A DNA stretch of 64,000 bases from Cryoendolithus antarcticus (GCA_002077065.1 NAJO01000002.1:1426001-1490000); one strand, 5' to 3'; shown: positions 10,301-21,600, counted from the first letter of the stretch. Notes: generated from the sequence alone by a model not told the origin. Program-made: numbers and translations.

Positions 10301-13076
10301 AACTTCTGCGACCGACATTGGCCCTGCGAATATCACGATCCGAAGAGACAAGGTGGGCGCTGTGTCAATGTGCGCAGTGGGCACGGGGCGAAAGGCCATC
10401 AGTCGAAATCTGGGAAGCTATTGGCCGCCGGCGACTATGTTTCGGAATTCTCCTTCCGCGACTACCAACGTGTCTTCCAGGAAGACACCTACCGCATGCT
10501 GGTGCGTCTCCGAGAACGTGTCCAAGACAAGGAGCGTAATGGTAACATGCCAGAAGAGCAAGCTGCCGCCGAAGTGCATAAGGAAATGGTGCTTCCGTAC
10601 TTCTTCCAGCATGCCTCCCGCGGTAACGTGCGGTCGTTCGTGAGCCATACGATCTGCTACAGCTGCCTATTCGAGTCTCCTGAGCACGCTCTGCCTTGTG
10701 GGCATATCATCTGTACCACATGTCTGCGGACATATGGCAAGTCACATCTAAATCGATACGTCGAGATACCTGAGTGTCCAATCGAGAAACGCGAGCGACG
10801 GTTCCGATCTGCCTGGAAAGTGAATTTGAAGCCCGCAAGTTGCGGCGTTCGACTGCTCACTCTTGACGGCGGAGGTGTGCGAGGCATAGTCGAACTTGAG
10901 ATACTGAAGCAACTCGAACGGGAGCTGGGTGGCAGGGTCAGCGTGCAAAGCTTCTTCGACTTGATCGTCGGTACGAGTACTGGCGGGATCATCGCACTCG
11001 GACTTACCGCCCGCAACTGGACCGTCGAGCAGTGCACTCAACACTTCGAGGCGCTATGTGCGAAGGCTTTTACGCTTCGTAAGGGCATGAACATGCCAGG
11101 CGTGGGCTGGCTGGTCTCGAATTACAACCACTCGATGTATGAGACGCAGCCTCTCCAGGAGGCATTGATCGAAGCATTTACGGAAGATCAGTATCTGTTT
11201 GGTGGGCAAAGATCCGAGTCCGGCACGATGGACGTCAAAGTCGCGGTGACAGCAACTTCGGCGGCGGGAAGTGCGGTGGTGCTGGCGAATTATAATCGCT
11301 TTTGCACAGAGAAGTTGTCGTATATGTTCCACAGGCCTGAGAAACGAAACGGCGAGCTCAAGACATGGGAAGCAGCTAGAGCGACGTCAGCTGCACCCAA
11401 GTACTTCAAGCCACTTTGCCACGAGACGTCGAAGCAGATCTTCTCCGATGGCGGTATCTACCACAACAACCCGATACACATCGCAGAGCGGGAACGTCGT
11501 CTTATCTGGCCGACCGTGGACGAGCAAGGTCCAGATGTCATTGTCAGCATCGGCACGTTGTTCTGTCGGAAGGTGAAGGAGAAGAAGAGCATGAGGTGGA
11601 CGTCTTCGCCTCGAGGTATTGTGGCTCACGGACGCTTCTTGACAAAGTTGGCCAACGATCATCTGCACACTTCTTTGGACTCGGAGAAGACCTGGAACGA
11701 GTTCTTGAACATACGAGCACCGCGTGGCAAAGAGAAGGACCGCTACATTCGGATCAATCCTGAGATTGACGAGCATCCGCCTAAGCTCGATGACGTCGGT
11801 CAGATGAAGAAGTTGCAAGAACGCACGAGATTGCTTGTTGCGGACGATCCACGGATCAAGGCCCTTGCGAAACGACTCGTCGCTACCAGCTTCTATCTGG
11901 ACATCGTTGGCGATGTGCGAGAAGACGTACAGGGCGATCTGTACGAGGTTACGGGTGGGTGGTTATCACGATCACGAGCGTATCTCCCTCTTATGTACTG
12001 ACGATCTTCTAGGCTACGTTCACAATCGCTTCATTGTGGGTCATGAGATCTCAGAACTCGGGAAACTACTGAGAGCCTGGGCCACAGCAGGCCACGCCGC
12101 TCACCTTCTGATCACCGAGGTCGACGACGGTATTCACCTCCCGCAAGAGATGCTGTTCGATTCGAAGGTCATCAACCGCATGATCCAACACCAAGTCTTC
12201 CGGATGGACCCAGTCACTATTCGGCGATCTACCAAGTTTGCAAAGACCGACATCTCGCTCTGCTATACCAAGGGCACTTACTACCCTATCAGCGGCTTCC
12301 CGCGACTTCTGCATGCGGACAAGCCGGTCGTCACGGGCTTAGTGGGCCGACATGCGCTGACAGTGGCGAGTTCAGTCCGGTGGGCCTCACGAAGTAGATC
12401 TCAGCAGCAAAGACGATTCGATTGGACCCCTCCAGACATTCTGCCGCCCCTGGGTGTACAAGACATCCTTGCCAGCTACGCAAACCCGATGCATTTGCTT
12501 GGCAGTGTGACAGACGAGAATCTGCTCATGATGAAGTCCCGCGTTGGAGTTGCTGGTATCGCTGGACATGAATCGACCGCCTATCTTTACCAAGCGGATA
12601 CACACACCACTGCTGGCGCCAGTACATATAGCGAGCTGGAAGGCACATCGGCACGGTCAGAATTACCCGCATCGCCTGCCGTGCAGCTTCGCGAGGATTT
12701 ACCGAAGCTAGTTGTTGAGCTACCTGCTACGGAAGCGACAGAGATACCGAAGTACTGGATGGCGGATGACGACTGGTCGGAAGCTCGCATGCCTCAGCCA
12801 CGGGCTGTTGGCAGCATCTACATGAGTCTATCGTGCGGTGATGTGCTGGAAGTTAGGAAGATGCCAGCTGACGGTAAGTACAACAATTCGATGACATTTG
12901 ATGACTCTGTGCGCTGACTTAAACAAGGCACATGGCTTGTGTACCGGCCATCTGACCAGCGCGAAGGCTGGGTGCCTAGCTCTTGTCTACGGCCACTGGA
13001 GAACCACCGCCCGATCGCGAACCACTCGCCTAGATCGCCGTACTCGAATAGTCCCGTTGATGGGCGGCCATGGTAA
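7363..13076 (+). CDS. Multidomain GTPase / RING-like / patatin-like phospholipase / SH3-like protein
   Basis: Six exons: 7363-9362, 9410-9467, 9522-9660, 9726-11954, 12013-12873 and 12928-13076. All junctions keep frame, giving 1811 residues. Domains in order: a disordered Ser-rich N-terminus (1-380) with two imperfect repeats of the type VSPMVSDDYxxxYxxSAH; a Cys/His finger near 387-418 (CEDC, YYCNVC, FCDTC); a P-loop GTPase with GQTGAGKST near 524-532 and switch-like DCEGLEGGE; a RING-like finger from about 1043 (CYSC, CGHIICTTC); and a patatin phospholipase with oxyanion GGGVRG (about 1114), nucleophile GTSTG (about 1148) and catalytic DGG (about 1307). An SH3-like segment (about 1742-1785, ending EGWVPSSCLRPL) closes the protein. 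The full patatin Ser-Asp dyad is present, so lipid acyl hydrolase activity is likely. The layout resembles fungal signal-transducing STAND-like proteins, but the nucleotide-binding part looks like a GBP/dynamin-type GTPase rather than NACHT. The second intron has a weak donor (gtggag). Confidence 0.85.
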
Positions 13077-13407
13077 TGTCTGAGCTTTGCATGCGTGCGC
13101 TGATGCAGATTCCCTATCTTCGGTTCACGTTCGGACCTGCATATACCCACATCAAGCAGGCACGATCTACAATGAAACGTTGGGCTCGAGCGCTTGACGA
13201 CGGACGACGGACACGGTCACTCACAGCACAATGGATGTCTAGGAAAGCTCAAAACAGACGGAACGCGCAGCAACCATTCGATACCAGATACGTAGCCCAA
13301 TGTGAATGCTGACAACCGCTTTGCACAATCTCATCTTCACCCAACTTCCTCACTATTCCTCCCCTCTCGGCTCATCGCACAACCTCTTCAATGTTTCCAT
13401 CTCTTCT
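13077..13407. other. Convergent 3' intergenic spacer
   Basis: This short spacer lies between the 3' ends of the patatin gene (plus) and the SIM-motif gene (minus). Nothing else is recognisable. Confidence 0.5.
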
Positions 13408-14700
13408 CTAGTCCTCGCGCCTCCGCTTCGTCCCCTTGATGGGTTTCGCACGGCTCCCTATGGAAGCTCCCAGCTTAGGATTCGGCAGTATCACCGGTTC
13501 AGGTCCGACCTCCACACCGCGCTGGTTCGCATAATACCAATCCTGATACGCCACTGCCGAGTCCACATGCGCCTGCATTTCCGGCGAAATGTCCTCCGAC
13601 TTCTTCTTGTTCCGCTTCTTCTCCGTCTTCTGTACTTCTTGCTTCGACGCTTGTACGCGAGCCATGACGATAGCCTCAACCGTACTGATCGTCTCTGTCG
13701 GCGCCGGGTGGGCCGCTGCTTCCTCCTCGGGTTCTTCGAACGCGGCTTGCATCTCGGCAACGAGCTCGGGGTCGAGGTCTTCGAGGTCTTCTTCGATTGT
13801 CGGCTTGATTGCTGGGATAGTTGCTGGTGTGGGCGCTGTAGTTGGTGTTGGAGCGGCTTTGACGCCCATCTGCACATCGAGTTGAGTAAGTCCTCCCATC
13901 CAGGATTTCTTGAGGCGGGGAGTAGGCGTCTTCTTGGGTCGAGGTGCTCGAGGTTCGTATATCGTTGATCTCTGAGGGGCCGGCAGGTTGAGCGGGGGAA
14001 TTTCTGATGGGAGCTTAGGGTCAGCGAACTTCGGGGTAACGTTGTAGAGGTCTTCGTCTTCGTCAGTGAGGTTGGTTGGCTCAGGAGCAGTCGACGGTGT
14101 GGCTTCGAGAGTTGGCTCGTCAGTAGTAAGGTCGATCACCTCCCGCTACATCAGTGCGATGAACTCGTCGACCTTGGCTTCATTAGTCGGTTCGACCACC
14201 ACGCCCTCAGTCGGACCCTCCATGCGCAGCCTTTTCGATCCGAGGGCAGACCATCCCCTTCCCTGATCTCCGCTCCCGTCAGTCTCCGTCAAATCGATCA
14301 CGTCGCTTGCCTTCCTCTGCAATCCTTGCCCTGTAACAGCGACTGCTGAGTCTCTGCGCGCATCAGTAGCCCCAACCTCCACTCCCTATGCCATGACTTC
14401 AGCAAACATCTTCAGCGTCTGCTCCCTGTCGTAAGGCCTCAGAGGCCTGTACTTCTCACGCCTCCTGAACATCATGTCAGCCTCCGTCATCCCCTGCCTG
14501 GTGAGTTCGGGCATCGGCAGAGCAGGCATCTTGGCTGTGTGACGGAGGTAGTGTTCAAAGCCCTCATCTGTGACTTGCTCTTGGACGTTGTTCATGAATT
14601 GGGCGATGGTGCGGTCGCGCACGGCGTCGGAGGGGTGAGCCGGGTACGAATGAGGAGCCACGTTGAGAGCAGTGTAGGGGTGAGCAGGGTAGTAAGCCAT
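13408..14700 (-). CDS. Hypothetical nuclear protein with two SUMO-interacting-type motifs; two in-frame UAGs, probably spliced
   Basis: One minus-strand reading frame runs from the ATG at 14700 (good context, aaaacATGG) to a stop at 13408-13410, but is broken by UAG codons at 14386-14388 and 14146-14148. All three pieces are in the same frame. The middle piece has no early ATG, so it must belong to the first piece. Segment 1 reads MAYYPAHPY...MFAEVMA. Segments 2 and 3 each carry a SIM-like core, DVIDLTETD and EVIDLTTDEP. Segment 3 also has acidic, Pro/Thr-rich and Lys/Arg-rich stretches (KRRRED at the end), as in nuclear proteins. A 57-bp candidate intron ending at 14146 (donor gtggtg, CTAAT branch-like site) would remove the second stop in frame. 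For the first stop a 114-bp candidate (14346-14459, donor gtgaga) also keeps frame. Neither is proven. A two-gene or pseudogene reading remains possible. No family recognised. Confidence 0.45.
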
Positions 14701-15526
14701 GTTTTCTCGTGTGGTGTGGAGCGGCTGATCTTCGTGAGGTGAGGAGGCTCTGGTCACGAGATACTCGAGATGCCCGTTGGATTGTGGTTGTGTGTGAGTT
14801 GGTGGCTGTAGTGTAGCTGAAAGTGTCGGGAGCTGATAGTACTTGACCTGTTGTAGTAGCGGTAGCAGAAGCATGCAAGAGGAAGAACTCGAGAGGAGGA
14901 AAAGCGACGAGTACTTAAGCATCCGGTGCGACATCTAGTGAAACTTACTCGATGAGGACATGTATTGTCCCCTACTACTATTGTGCGCATCTCATGAATA
15001 GGCATATCAATAATTTGGTCCGTTGCTACGTGGGACATTAAGCTTTTCGCAGCTTCAATTAAGGACGATGCAAGAATTTCCTGTGGGACGTCGGAAACCT
15101 GCGCAGACCTTGCGGATTACGTATCGCATAGCAATGGGTCTTTCTTAGAGCGAATGTCGTCGTCAATTGGGTGCGTTGTGCATCTGCTTGCTCGATCTGG
15201 CTGGTATGCGACGGTTCTGGAGGGATCGAAGCGCGCCAAGTCTTCACGTGACCTGACCAATCAAAAGCAGAAGTTGCAATTGACTTTTCCCAGACGGCGG
15301 TACCGAGCCACAATAAGAATTGAAGAGTCACCTCACATAGCGAGGGTCAACAGTAGTAGATCCATCTGTACTGTGAAATGCGAAAAGGCCGGTCTTCGCG
15401 TCACTCACAGGGTATATCCGTAGAACGCCGTCATAGTCCACCTTCCCAGTGTCCGACCTTGCGCCGTGGCACCGCGCTACTCTCCCGCGCATCTCGACTC
15501 CCGGTCGTATTATGCAGCACTTGCCG
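14701..15526. other. Intergenic; frame open upstream of 14700
   Basis: The frame of the SIM-motif gene stays open to an ATG at 14934, which would add a hydrophobic low-complexity stretch; I judged 14700 the better start. The rest, up to the EF-hand gene stop, holds no recognisable gene. A peptide resembling an EF-hand loop at about 15415-15460 is discussed under rejected items. Confidence 0.4.
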
Positions 15527-16150
15527 TCACCCAAATACACCTGCCCTTCTCATGACTCCCTCGAAGTCCTCCACATTCACTCCACACAGCCCACCACCGG
15601 TCGCCTCCCTGATCATATCCTTGAGTACATTCTCGGGAACATCTTCTCTCAGCTCCTTGGCCACCCGTCTCAAGTCTCCGATCGTGACCTCCCTTTCCTG
15701 TCCTCTTGTGAAGAGCATGTAAGCCTTCTCAACCTCCTCCCTCTGCGCCTCTGGATCATCATGCTTGGCATGCAGCTTCAGCGCCGCTATAGCGACGAAC
15801 GACTCGTAGCTCACCCAGCCTTCATCGTCCGGGTCGACGGTCTCGATCAGCTCTGCGAGCTCGGTGTTATCCTTTGGAGGCGCGTTCAAGGCGATCAAGC
15901 AGCGGCGCACTTCGCCTGTGGGGATCATGCCTTCCTTAGCATCATAGTCTGCGGGGTACTGAGCGAAGATATTGAAGGCCTCCTGGATTTCGGCTTCTTC
16001 ATCTGGCGTGATGTCGTGCTCTTTCGCGAGCTTCGAGCGCCGCTTCGCAGCAGGTTTGGCTGGTCCGGCGGCAGGTTGCTTGCGCTTGGGAGCCTATGCA
16101 ACGTGTCAGACGTGGTCGCGAACCGTAAGGCGAGCGACGAAGCCTACCAT
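15527..16150 (-). CDS. EF-hand protein of the calmodulin/centrin type, one-codon first exon
   Basis: Exon 1 is only the ATG (16148-16150). A 54-bp intron (16094-16147; gtaggc...ctgac...catag) follows, then exon 2 (16093-15527) from Ala-Pro-Lys-Arg-Lys. The product is 189 residues. A basic N-terminal tail (about 25 residues, KRK and KRRSK) leads to four EF-hand-like units: EAFNIFAQYPADYDAKEGMI; ETVDPDDEGWVSYESF, the best loop (D-D-D-E-W pattern); a degenerate third, AYMLFTRGQEREVTIGDL; and a degenerate fourth, MIREATGGGLCGVNVEDF. Only the second loop looks able to bind calcium well. The fold resembles calmodulin/centrin, with poor conservation outside EF2. The basic tail may direct it to the nucleus, but this is inference. 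It is the only model that gives the reading frame an ATG. Confidence 0.8.
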
Positions 16151-17146
16151 GACGCTCAGCGGCGCTGATATGGCGCGCTGGACCGAGTGTAGGAATGCGC
16201 TCTCTCTACTAAGGTCAAGTCATCGGCGCCTAAGATCTAATCTGATTGATAACACTGGAGCTTGAGAATGCGTTTCTTTCACTTTCCTCACTTTATCTTC
16301 TCGAACACATCACTGGCAACACTGACGAAATAGTACGTCGAGTGCCGTATACCTCACGATAGGGTCACTATACCCAGTGCAGGTTCTCAGAGTGGGCAAG
16401 ACAAGCACGACCAAACGGTCAGATTCCACGCTCCCCCTCATTCACCTTCCTTTGTTTCCCATCCTACACATTCACATCACCAGCAACCAATATAGCTAGA
16501 GCCCGTCATCGTCGTACCCCAGGATAGACGAGTGTGGACAGAGTTGCAAGATCGAAACACCCCAGGCAAACACTTCATTGTGCAGTCTGGGTCTCCGCCA
16601 TCAGGGTGCCCTGGCTTCTTTCGCTGGACGCGGGTGTGGGTGGAGAAGACATGCCTCATGAGCGTGGTCTACTTGGGTGAGCTACGGAGTAAGCCTTCTG
16701 ATTGGCAGCGAGATGCGGCGTGATGGCTTTCGGGCCATATTCAATGCTGCTCTGGTCAATGAGCAGCGAAATTGAGCGAGAAGGACTGAGGGAGATAGCC
16801 GCGGGTTTGATTGAGTGGAAATGGTCGTTGTAGAGCTTCATAGATAGTATACCGACCTGTGCGTCAGGTAATCCTCACGCCTGTTGCTCTTTCACGCCTA
16901 ATATAATGAGATGTGCATGTGCGATGTGCCCAATTCTGGCGTGTGAGAGATGCCCCGGGGATTCGACCCGTCCTGCCGACAGCTATGTACTTGTCCGCGG
17001 TCGACCCTACGTCGAACACATTACAACAACGCTTACACCTCGCGCGTAATAAATGCCAAGGTGTGAGGCTGGGGAATACCCGGTCTTTTCCGCACCAACA
17101 GCTCGTATTGTCGACGCGTACACCAGGCTAAGTGCATCTCACAATC
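16151..17146. other. Divergent intergenic region, no gene recognised
   Basis: Nearly 1 kb lies between the EF-hand gene (minus) and MFAP1 (plus) and should include both promoters. Short open frames on both strands have no family resemblance. The frame upstream of MFAP1 begins with a GTG, so the ATG at 17147 was used. Confidence 0.5.
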
Positions 17147-18334
17147 ATGCCTCCTCCTTCCAGTCGCATGACCAAGAACCGGGTGAAGGACTTCCGCTAC
17201 CGACCAGGCAAAGCAGAAGTAGAAGACGAGGAGTCCGAGTACGAGTCGGAACAGGACGAAGAGCAGGTCGAAGAGTCAACAGCAGCGCCAGCGCCAAAAG
17301 CATCGACGTTTCCCATACCGAAGAAACTCGCGATTGACTTGAGCAAGGCGGACCAGCAGAGGACCGTGACGCTTCCGACTCCGGGACAGGGTGATGCAGA
17401 AGATCTGGAAGGGTTCGTCACAGCGTCAGAGTCTGAGTCAGAGGACGAAGCAGGTTCAGGTAGCAGTGAAGGCGAAGGTGAAAGCTCCGAAGAGGAAGCC
17501 AGCAGCTCAGATGATGAGCCCAAGAAGCCTATGCTGGCCCCGAAGTTCCTCTCCAAAGCCCAGAGAGCTCGACAAGAGACCGCACAGTCAAAGACAGCCG
17601 AGCAACTCGCAGCAGAAGATGAAACCCGTCGGCTGGAGAAAGCCAATGAAGCCCTCCGTGTCCAACTAGCCCTCGATGCCACAGCCCGAGCCGCCGGCAA
17701 GAAGGCTTGGGATGACGACGACAACATCGAGGACGAAGTAGACGACACAGATGACCTCGACCCCGAAGCCGAGCGCGCGGCCTGGAAACTCCGCGAGCTC
17801 AAGCGCGTGCGCCGAGACCGCCTCGCAATCGAGGAGAAAGAGAAAGAGCGCGAGGAGATCGAGCGTAGGCGCAACCTCAGCCTTGAAGACCGCGAAGCAG
17901 AGGACAAAGTCTACATTGCCGCGCAACAAGAAGAGCGCGAGGGCAAGGGTCAGATGGCGTACATGCAGAAGTACCATCACAAGGGCGCGTTCTTCAAGGG
18001 TGAAGGTGAGGAGGACGAGGAGATCAGGGAGGTCATGAATCGCGATTTGGCTGGTGCGAGGTACGCGGACGAGACGAGCAGTAAGGATGTGCTGCCGGAG
18101 TACATGAGGATTCGGGATATGAGCAAGTTGGGGAAGCAGGGGAGGACGAAGTATAAGGATTTGAAGAGCGAAGACACGGGGCGATGGGGAGACGAGGGAA
18201 GGAAGAGGGGTTTTGGAGGCGATGCGAGGTTCCAGCCAGATGGTGGGGAGGAGAGGACGGGTGCTAATGATGTACCGGTCGGGGAGAGGCGGCGGAAGGA
18301 CGAGCCTGAGGAGAAGAGGGCGAGGTATGCTTGA
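17147..18334 (+). CDS. MFAP1: MFAP1 family pre-mRNA splicing protein
   Basis: A single exon encodes 395 residues. The N-terminus (NRVKDFRYRPGKA) has the conserved R-Y-R/W-x-G-K-A-P-type motif of MFAP1. Long acidic Ser/Glu/Asp tracts (about 20-45 and 90-130) come next, followed by a charged coiled-coil segment (RRLEKANEALR to EERERRRNLSLEDREAED). The family hallmark C-terminal half follows: MAYMQKYHHKGAFF near 267-280, then IREVMNRDLAGARYADETSSKDVLPEYMRIRD and KYKDLKSEDTGRW. MFAP1 is a component of the spliceosomal B complex in animals and fungi despite its historical name. The absence of an intron is unremarkable. The downstream neighbour is the TFIIIC gene on the same strand, 361 bp away. 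Confidence 0.93.
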   Translation: MPPPSSRMTKNRVKDFRYRPGKAEVEDEESEYESEQDEEQVEESTAAPAPKASTFPIPKKLAIDLSKADQQRTVTLPTPGQGDAEDLEGFVTASESESEDEAGSGSSEGEGESSEEEASSSDDEPKKPMLAPKFLSKAQRARQETAQSKTAEQLAAEDETRRLEKANEALRVQLALDATARAAGKKAWDDDDNIEDEVDDTDDLDPEAERAAWKLRELKRVRRDRLAIEEKEKEREEIERRRNLSLEDREAEDKVYIAAQQEEREGKGQMAYMQKYHHKGAFFKGEGEEDEEIREVMNRDLAGARYADETSSKDVLPEYMRIRDMSKLGKQGRTKYKDLKSEDTGRWGDEGRKRGFGGDARFQPDGGEERTGANDVPVGERRRKDEPEEKRARYA

Positions 18335-18579
18335 TGGGCAAGTGAGTTTACTGAATTAGCGTGGCGTTGCGGTGAGCCAGCTGTATGAAAGGCCGCTTCT
18401 ACTCACCCATGGGGACAGCCACCTGTCGACACTGGCAATTAGGGACTCAATCGAGTTCTGCACTGAGATAGGCGCATTGCCGTCGTCTCCTCCGATGGCA
18501 GATATCAGGCCTGAGGCACTAATTCAGGCGAAAAAACGCTCACGGCCCGCGCCCCACCTCTCTGCGTCGCACCTTCCAC

Positions 18580-18660
18580 GGTTCTTTAGCTGAGTTGGTA
18601 ACGCGACACTTCGACGCATCAACGCTTCAACGCAGCGCAGGTTCGACTCTCACGCTTATC
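18580..18660 (+). promoter_or_regulatory. TFIIIC-type A-box and B-box upstream of the TFIIIC subunit gene
   Basis: TAGCTGAGTTGG (18587-18598) matches the pol III A-box consensus TRGCNNAGYNGG at every position. GGTTCGACTCT (18640-18650) matches the B-box GGTTCGANTCY. Their spacing is that of a tRNA gene. The surrounding bases do not fold as a tRNA: acceptor, D, anticodon and T stems each have mismatches. So this looks like a decayed tRNA or an extra-TFIIIC site. It ends 46 bp before the ATG of the TFIIIC B-block-binding subunit. Confidence 0.7.
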
Positions 18661-18695
18661 ACTCACTGCTCTAACTTCAGAAGCAGCTATGCACG

Positions 18696-21600
18696 ATGGA
18701 ATTGGACTTCGAGGAGCTGGTGCAGCGATTGTTGTATGATGTTGCTCTTGCCGGCAAGATTGGTGAGTCTACTCTCTCCTTCACAAACTCATTCACTTTC
18801 GATGGACTAACGAATGATGCAGGTCTTGGAGTCGCAGAACTCGGATCTGCAGTGAAGGCACAATATGATGCCCATGCCATCAAATCTAGAGAGCCTGTTG
18901 CCGACGTTGACGAGGACATCTTATTTTCTGCCGCACCACCGCAGACAGGAATACAGAAACTCGACGATGATCTCGTTGAATTGACCTGGCAATGGCTGAG
19001 CACTCACAAAGAGGTGCAGGTCCGATCTGTGGTGATTGATCAGCCGGGCGAGTCGAGTTCCGTCGATCCCGAAAATGACTCCACCTCGCCATCGACGAAG
19101 GCAGGCGCCTGGACAGTGTCTGCAACCCTTCTGGAGAAATATGGGACCCTACGATTGACCACAGGAGAGACCAGGATCTGGCAGGCTATAGCTGGCCATG
19201 GTCCGGACTACAAGCGATTGCCCTTGATGGAGTTCGAATTGCTCAGTATCATCGCCGCTTACGGAGCGAAAGGGATATTCCAGCCTCAGCTCGTCCGCCT
19301 CAGCGGTCAAGACAAACGGTCTGTGCCCATGAGGACCGACCGACTGACTAAGAAGGGCTACATCACCAAGGAGTCTGTCATCGCACTGAAGGTGAAGACT
19401 AGCCTGCTGAAGTTGACACGCTTCGCCGTGGATGCCAGTGCACTCGCGGAAGTAGACAAGGCACATAAGACCATCATCATCCGGTACGACGCATGGTTCT
19501 CTGATTTCGTGCGCTTGATGAAGGAGAACAATGACATCATGGCGTTCGAAGATATGCGCATCGGCCTCGGCATCAATGGGAAGAGGTACGAAACCAAAAC
19601 ACTGCATCGATGCATTCGTCGCCTAGCTCAGGTGGGCTGCTTACGTAAGGTGACGGCTCGCGAAGCTGGCAACGAGTATGATCCTCATGCCAAGGTGCGG
19701 CACACTCGGGCGCTGCAGCTACTACGAGAGCCGAACGATTTGGACCGACAGGCTTTCACAAAGAGTGTCAGAGGTCAGGGTAGTCGACTCACCACTGGGG
19801 CTATTGCTCCGCTTGGCGGAGAGGATGATGGCAGAGATGACGCAGACAGCGACTCTGATGCCGAGGACTTAGGAGACGGCGTTACTGTGGAGCAAGCAGA
19901 AGAGGAAGCGGTCCAACTTTACGACACGAAGCCGGTATGGACCCCGGATTTGCACCTCGCGAACCTACTCTTCCGTTGCGTCGAGGAAGCGGGCGTGGAT
20001 GGTATTGGATCCACTGATCTATACCGCCTTTCGGTCGGCCCTCTGTGGAAGCGTGCAGTGGACGATACGTTGATCAGACTCACTGCGGCATGGAATCTGT
20101 CCCAGCCGTCGCATCTACGCCATTTGGCAATAGTGAGAGACAGCAGTCAGTCATCGGGTGCACCTACGTATCACTACCGAACGTACGATAACTTTCAAAA
20201 GGCGGTAGACGCTGGGCAGGTAGCCTGGGACTACACTGGCGCGCGGGCCAAAGCTGGACCAATCGAGGGTCTCGCGGCTGGCGCTGCTGATGACGCTCCA
20301 CTCGATACCTGGGGCTTTCCAGTCTTACCGTCGAAGCTGTTCGTCGGTGGAACTGGAGATGCCACCCTCGCAGAGTGTGCAACATCAAAGCATCTCTCGG
20401 AAGTCAACCCGATTGTGACCAAAGCTCCAAGACACTCAGGCGATACTCCAGAGCGACAGAAGAGAAAGTACACCAAGCGACCAACCAGCTTTGAAGTACC
20501 TCAAATTTTTTACACGGCTTCAGCAGCTGCGGCTGTCGACCAGACCATGGCTACACCAGCCAAAGTGACGCCCGCCAAGCGCAAACGCGTAATGAGTGAT
20601 GTTGCGATGGTCAAGCGACTGCGTAAGAACGACGATGCGACGCAAATTGAGTTCGCGCGTTGGGCACGTTCGACCGCATTGCACCTTGCCCAGGCTGAGG
20701 TGGCGAATGGGCCGTCACCAAATTTTGCGAAGCCAGGAAACACACAAGTTACTTCACCAAAAGCTGATGTTGTCGATACATCAAGCGAGGCACCCAACGC
20801 CCTATCGCCTGAAGAACTCGTCGAAGCAGCTAAGTGCCAACGAGATCTCACAGCACAAGCTCTTCGGGACTTTGATGCTACAGCACCCCCGCGCAAGCGA
20901 GGCGCTCCATCGAAGGCTGCGAAGGCGGAGATGGAGCGGCGGGTGATTGATCGGAAGACGCTGACGGCGAACGCAAGTGCTGCTATCGACGCTTTGGCTA
21001 CGTTGACCAACGCCATCAATGCCGGCGAGGTGCATGTATCGGGCTCTACCCCCAAAGTAGCTCCTTCGGTCACAGCACACCCCGCCGCCGCGATCGCCGG
21101 CTCTATTCCGACGATATTGGCAGCTGTCAGTGCACGGAGCACGATCGTACCAGCCGTAACAACGAGCGATGCTGTTCATAGCACGTCAGTCGGGAGCAAT
21201 GCATCTTTTGAGGAACGAGTGGCTATCATCGAGGCTGAGCTGCTTGCTCGAGCCAAGCCTGGTATCTACATTAACCCACCTGCTGCCAGCGCCCTCAAAG
21301 CTGACACCATGAGGATGGAAGGACGCTGGCCGAAGGCGAAGATCGCAGTGGTTAGGAGCGAGCGCTTGCGAGATTTGCCCTGGTTTGATGACGACGAGGT
21401 GATGGCGGCGCCTTCAGAGGCGACTATCACTAAAGCACCGAAGAACAAAGCTCTTGCTGAGCATGCGTTTGATGACACTGGGCTCGATGTGGAGATGCAG
21501 GAGCTTGCGTCCCCCTCGTCGACTGGGGCGTCAAGTATCTCGCATACGCTGAACAAGGCCAGCCGGATCGACGCTTCGGACCAGACCAATCTTGATGCAC

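Noticed and set aside
15415..15460. EF-hand-loop-like peptide (DTGKVDYDGVLRIY) just downstream of the EF-hand gene, possibly a last exon
   Set aside because: It is in another frame, and the main frame already has a fourth EF-like unit ending VMRRAGVFG before a stop. No clean splice pair joins them without deleting that unit.
18580..18660. A functional tRNA gene
   Set aside because: A and B boxes are perfect, but acceptor, D, anticodon and T stems have too many mismatches and no clear anticodon loop exists, so I call it a TFIIIC-site-like element.
20510..21142. Long minus-strand frames inside the TFIIIC gene
   Set aside because: They are antisense shadows of a compositionally biased coding region and carry no family resemblance.
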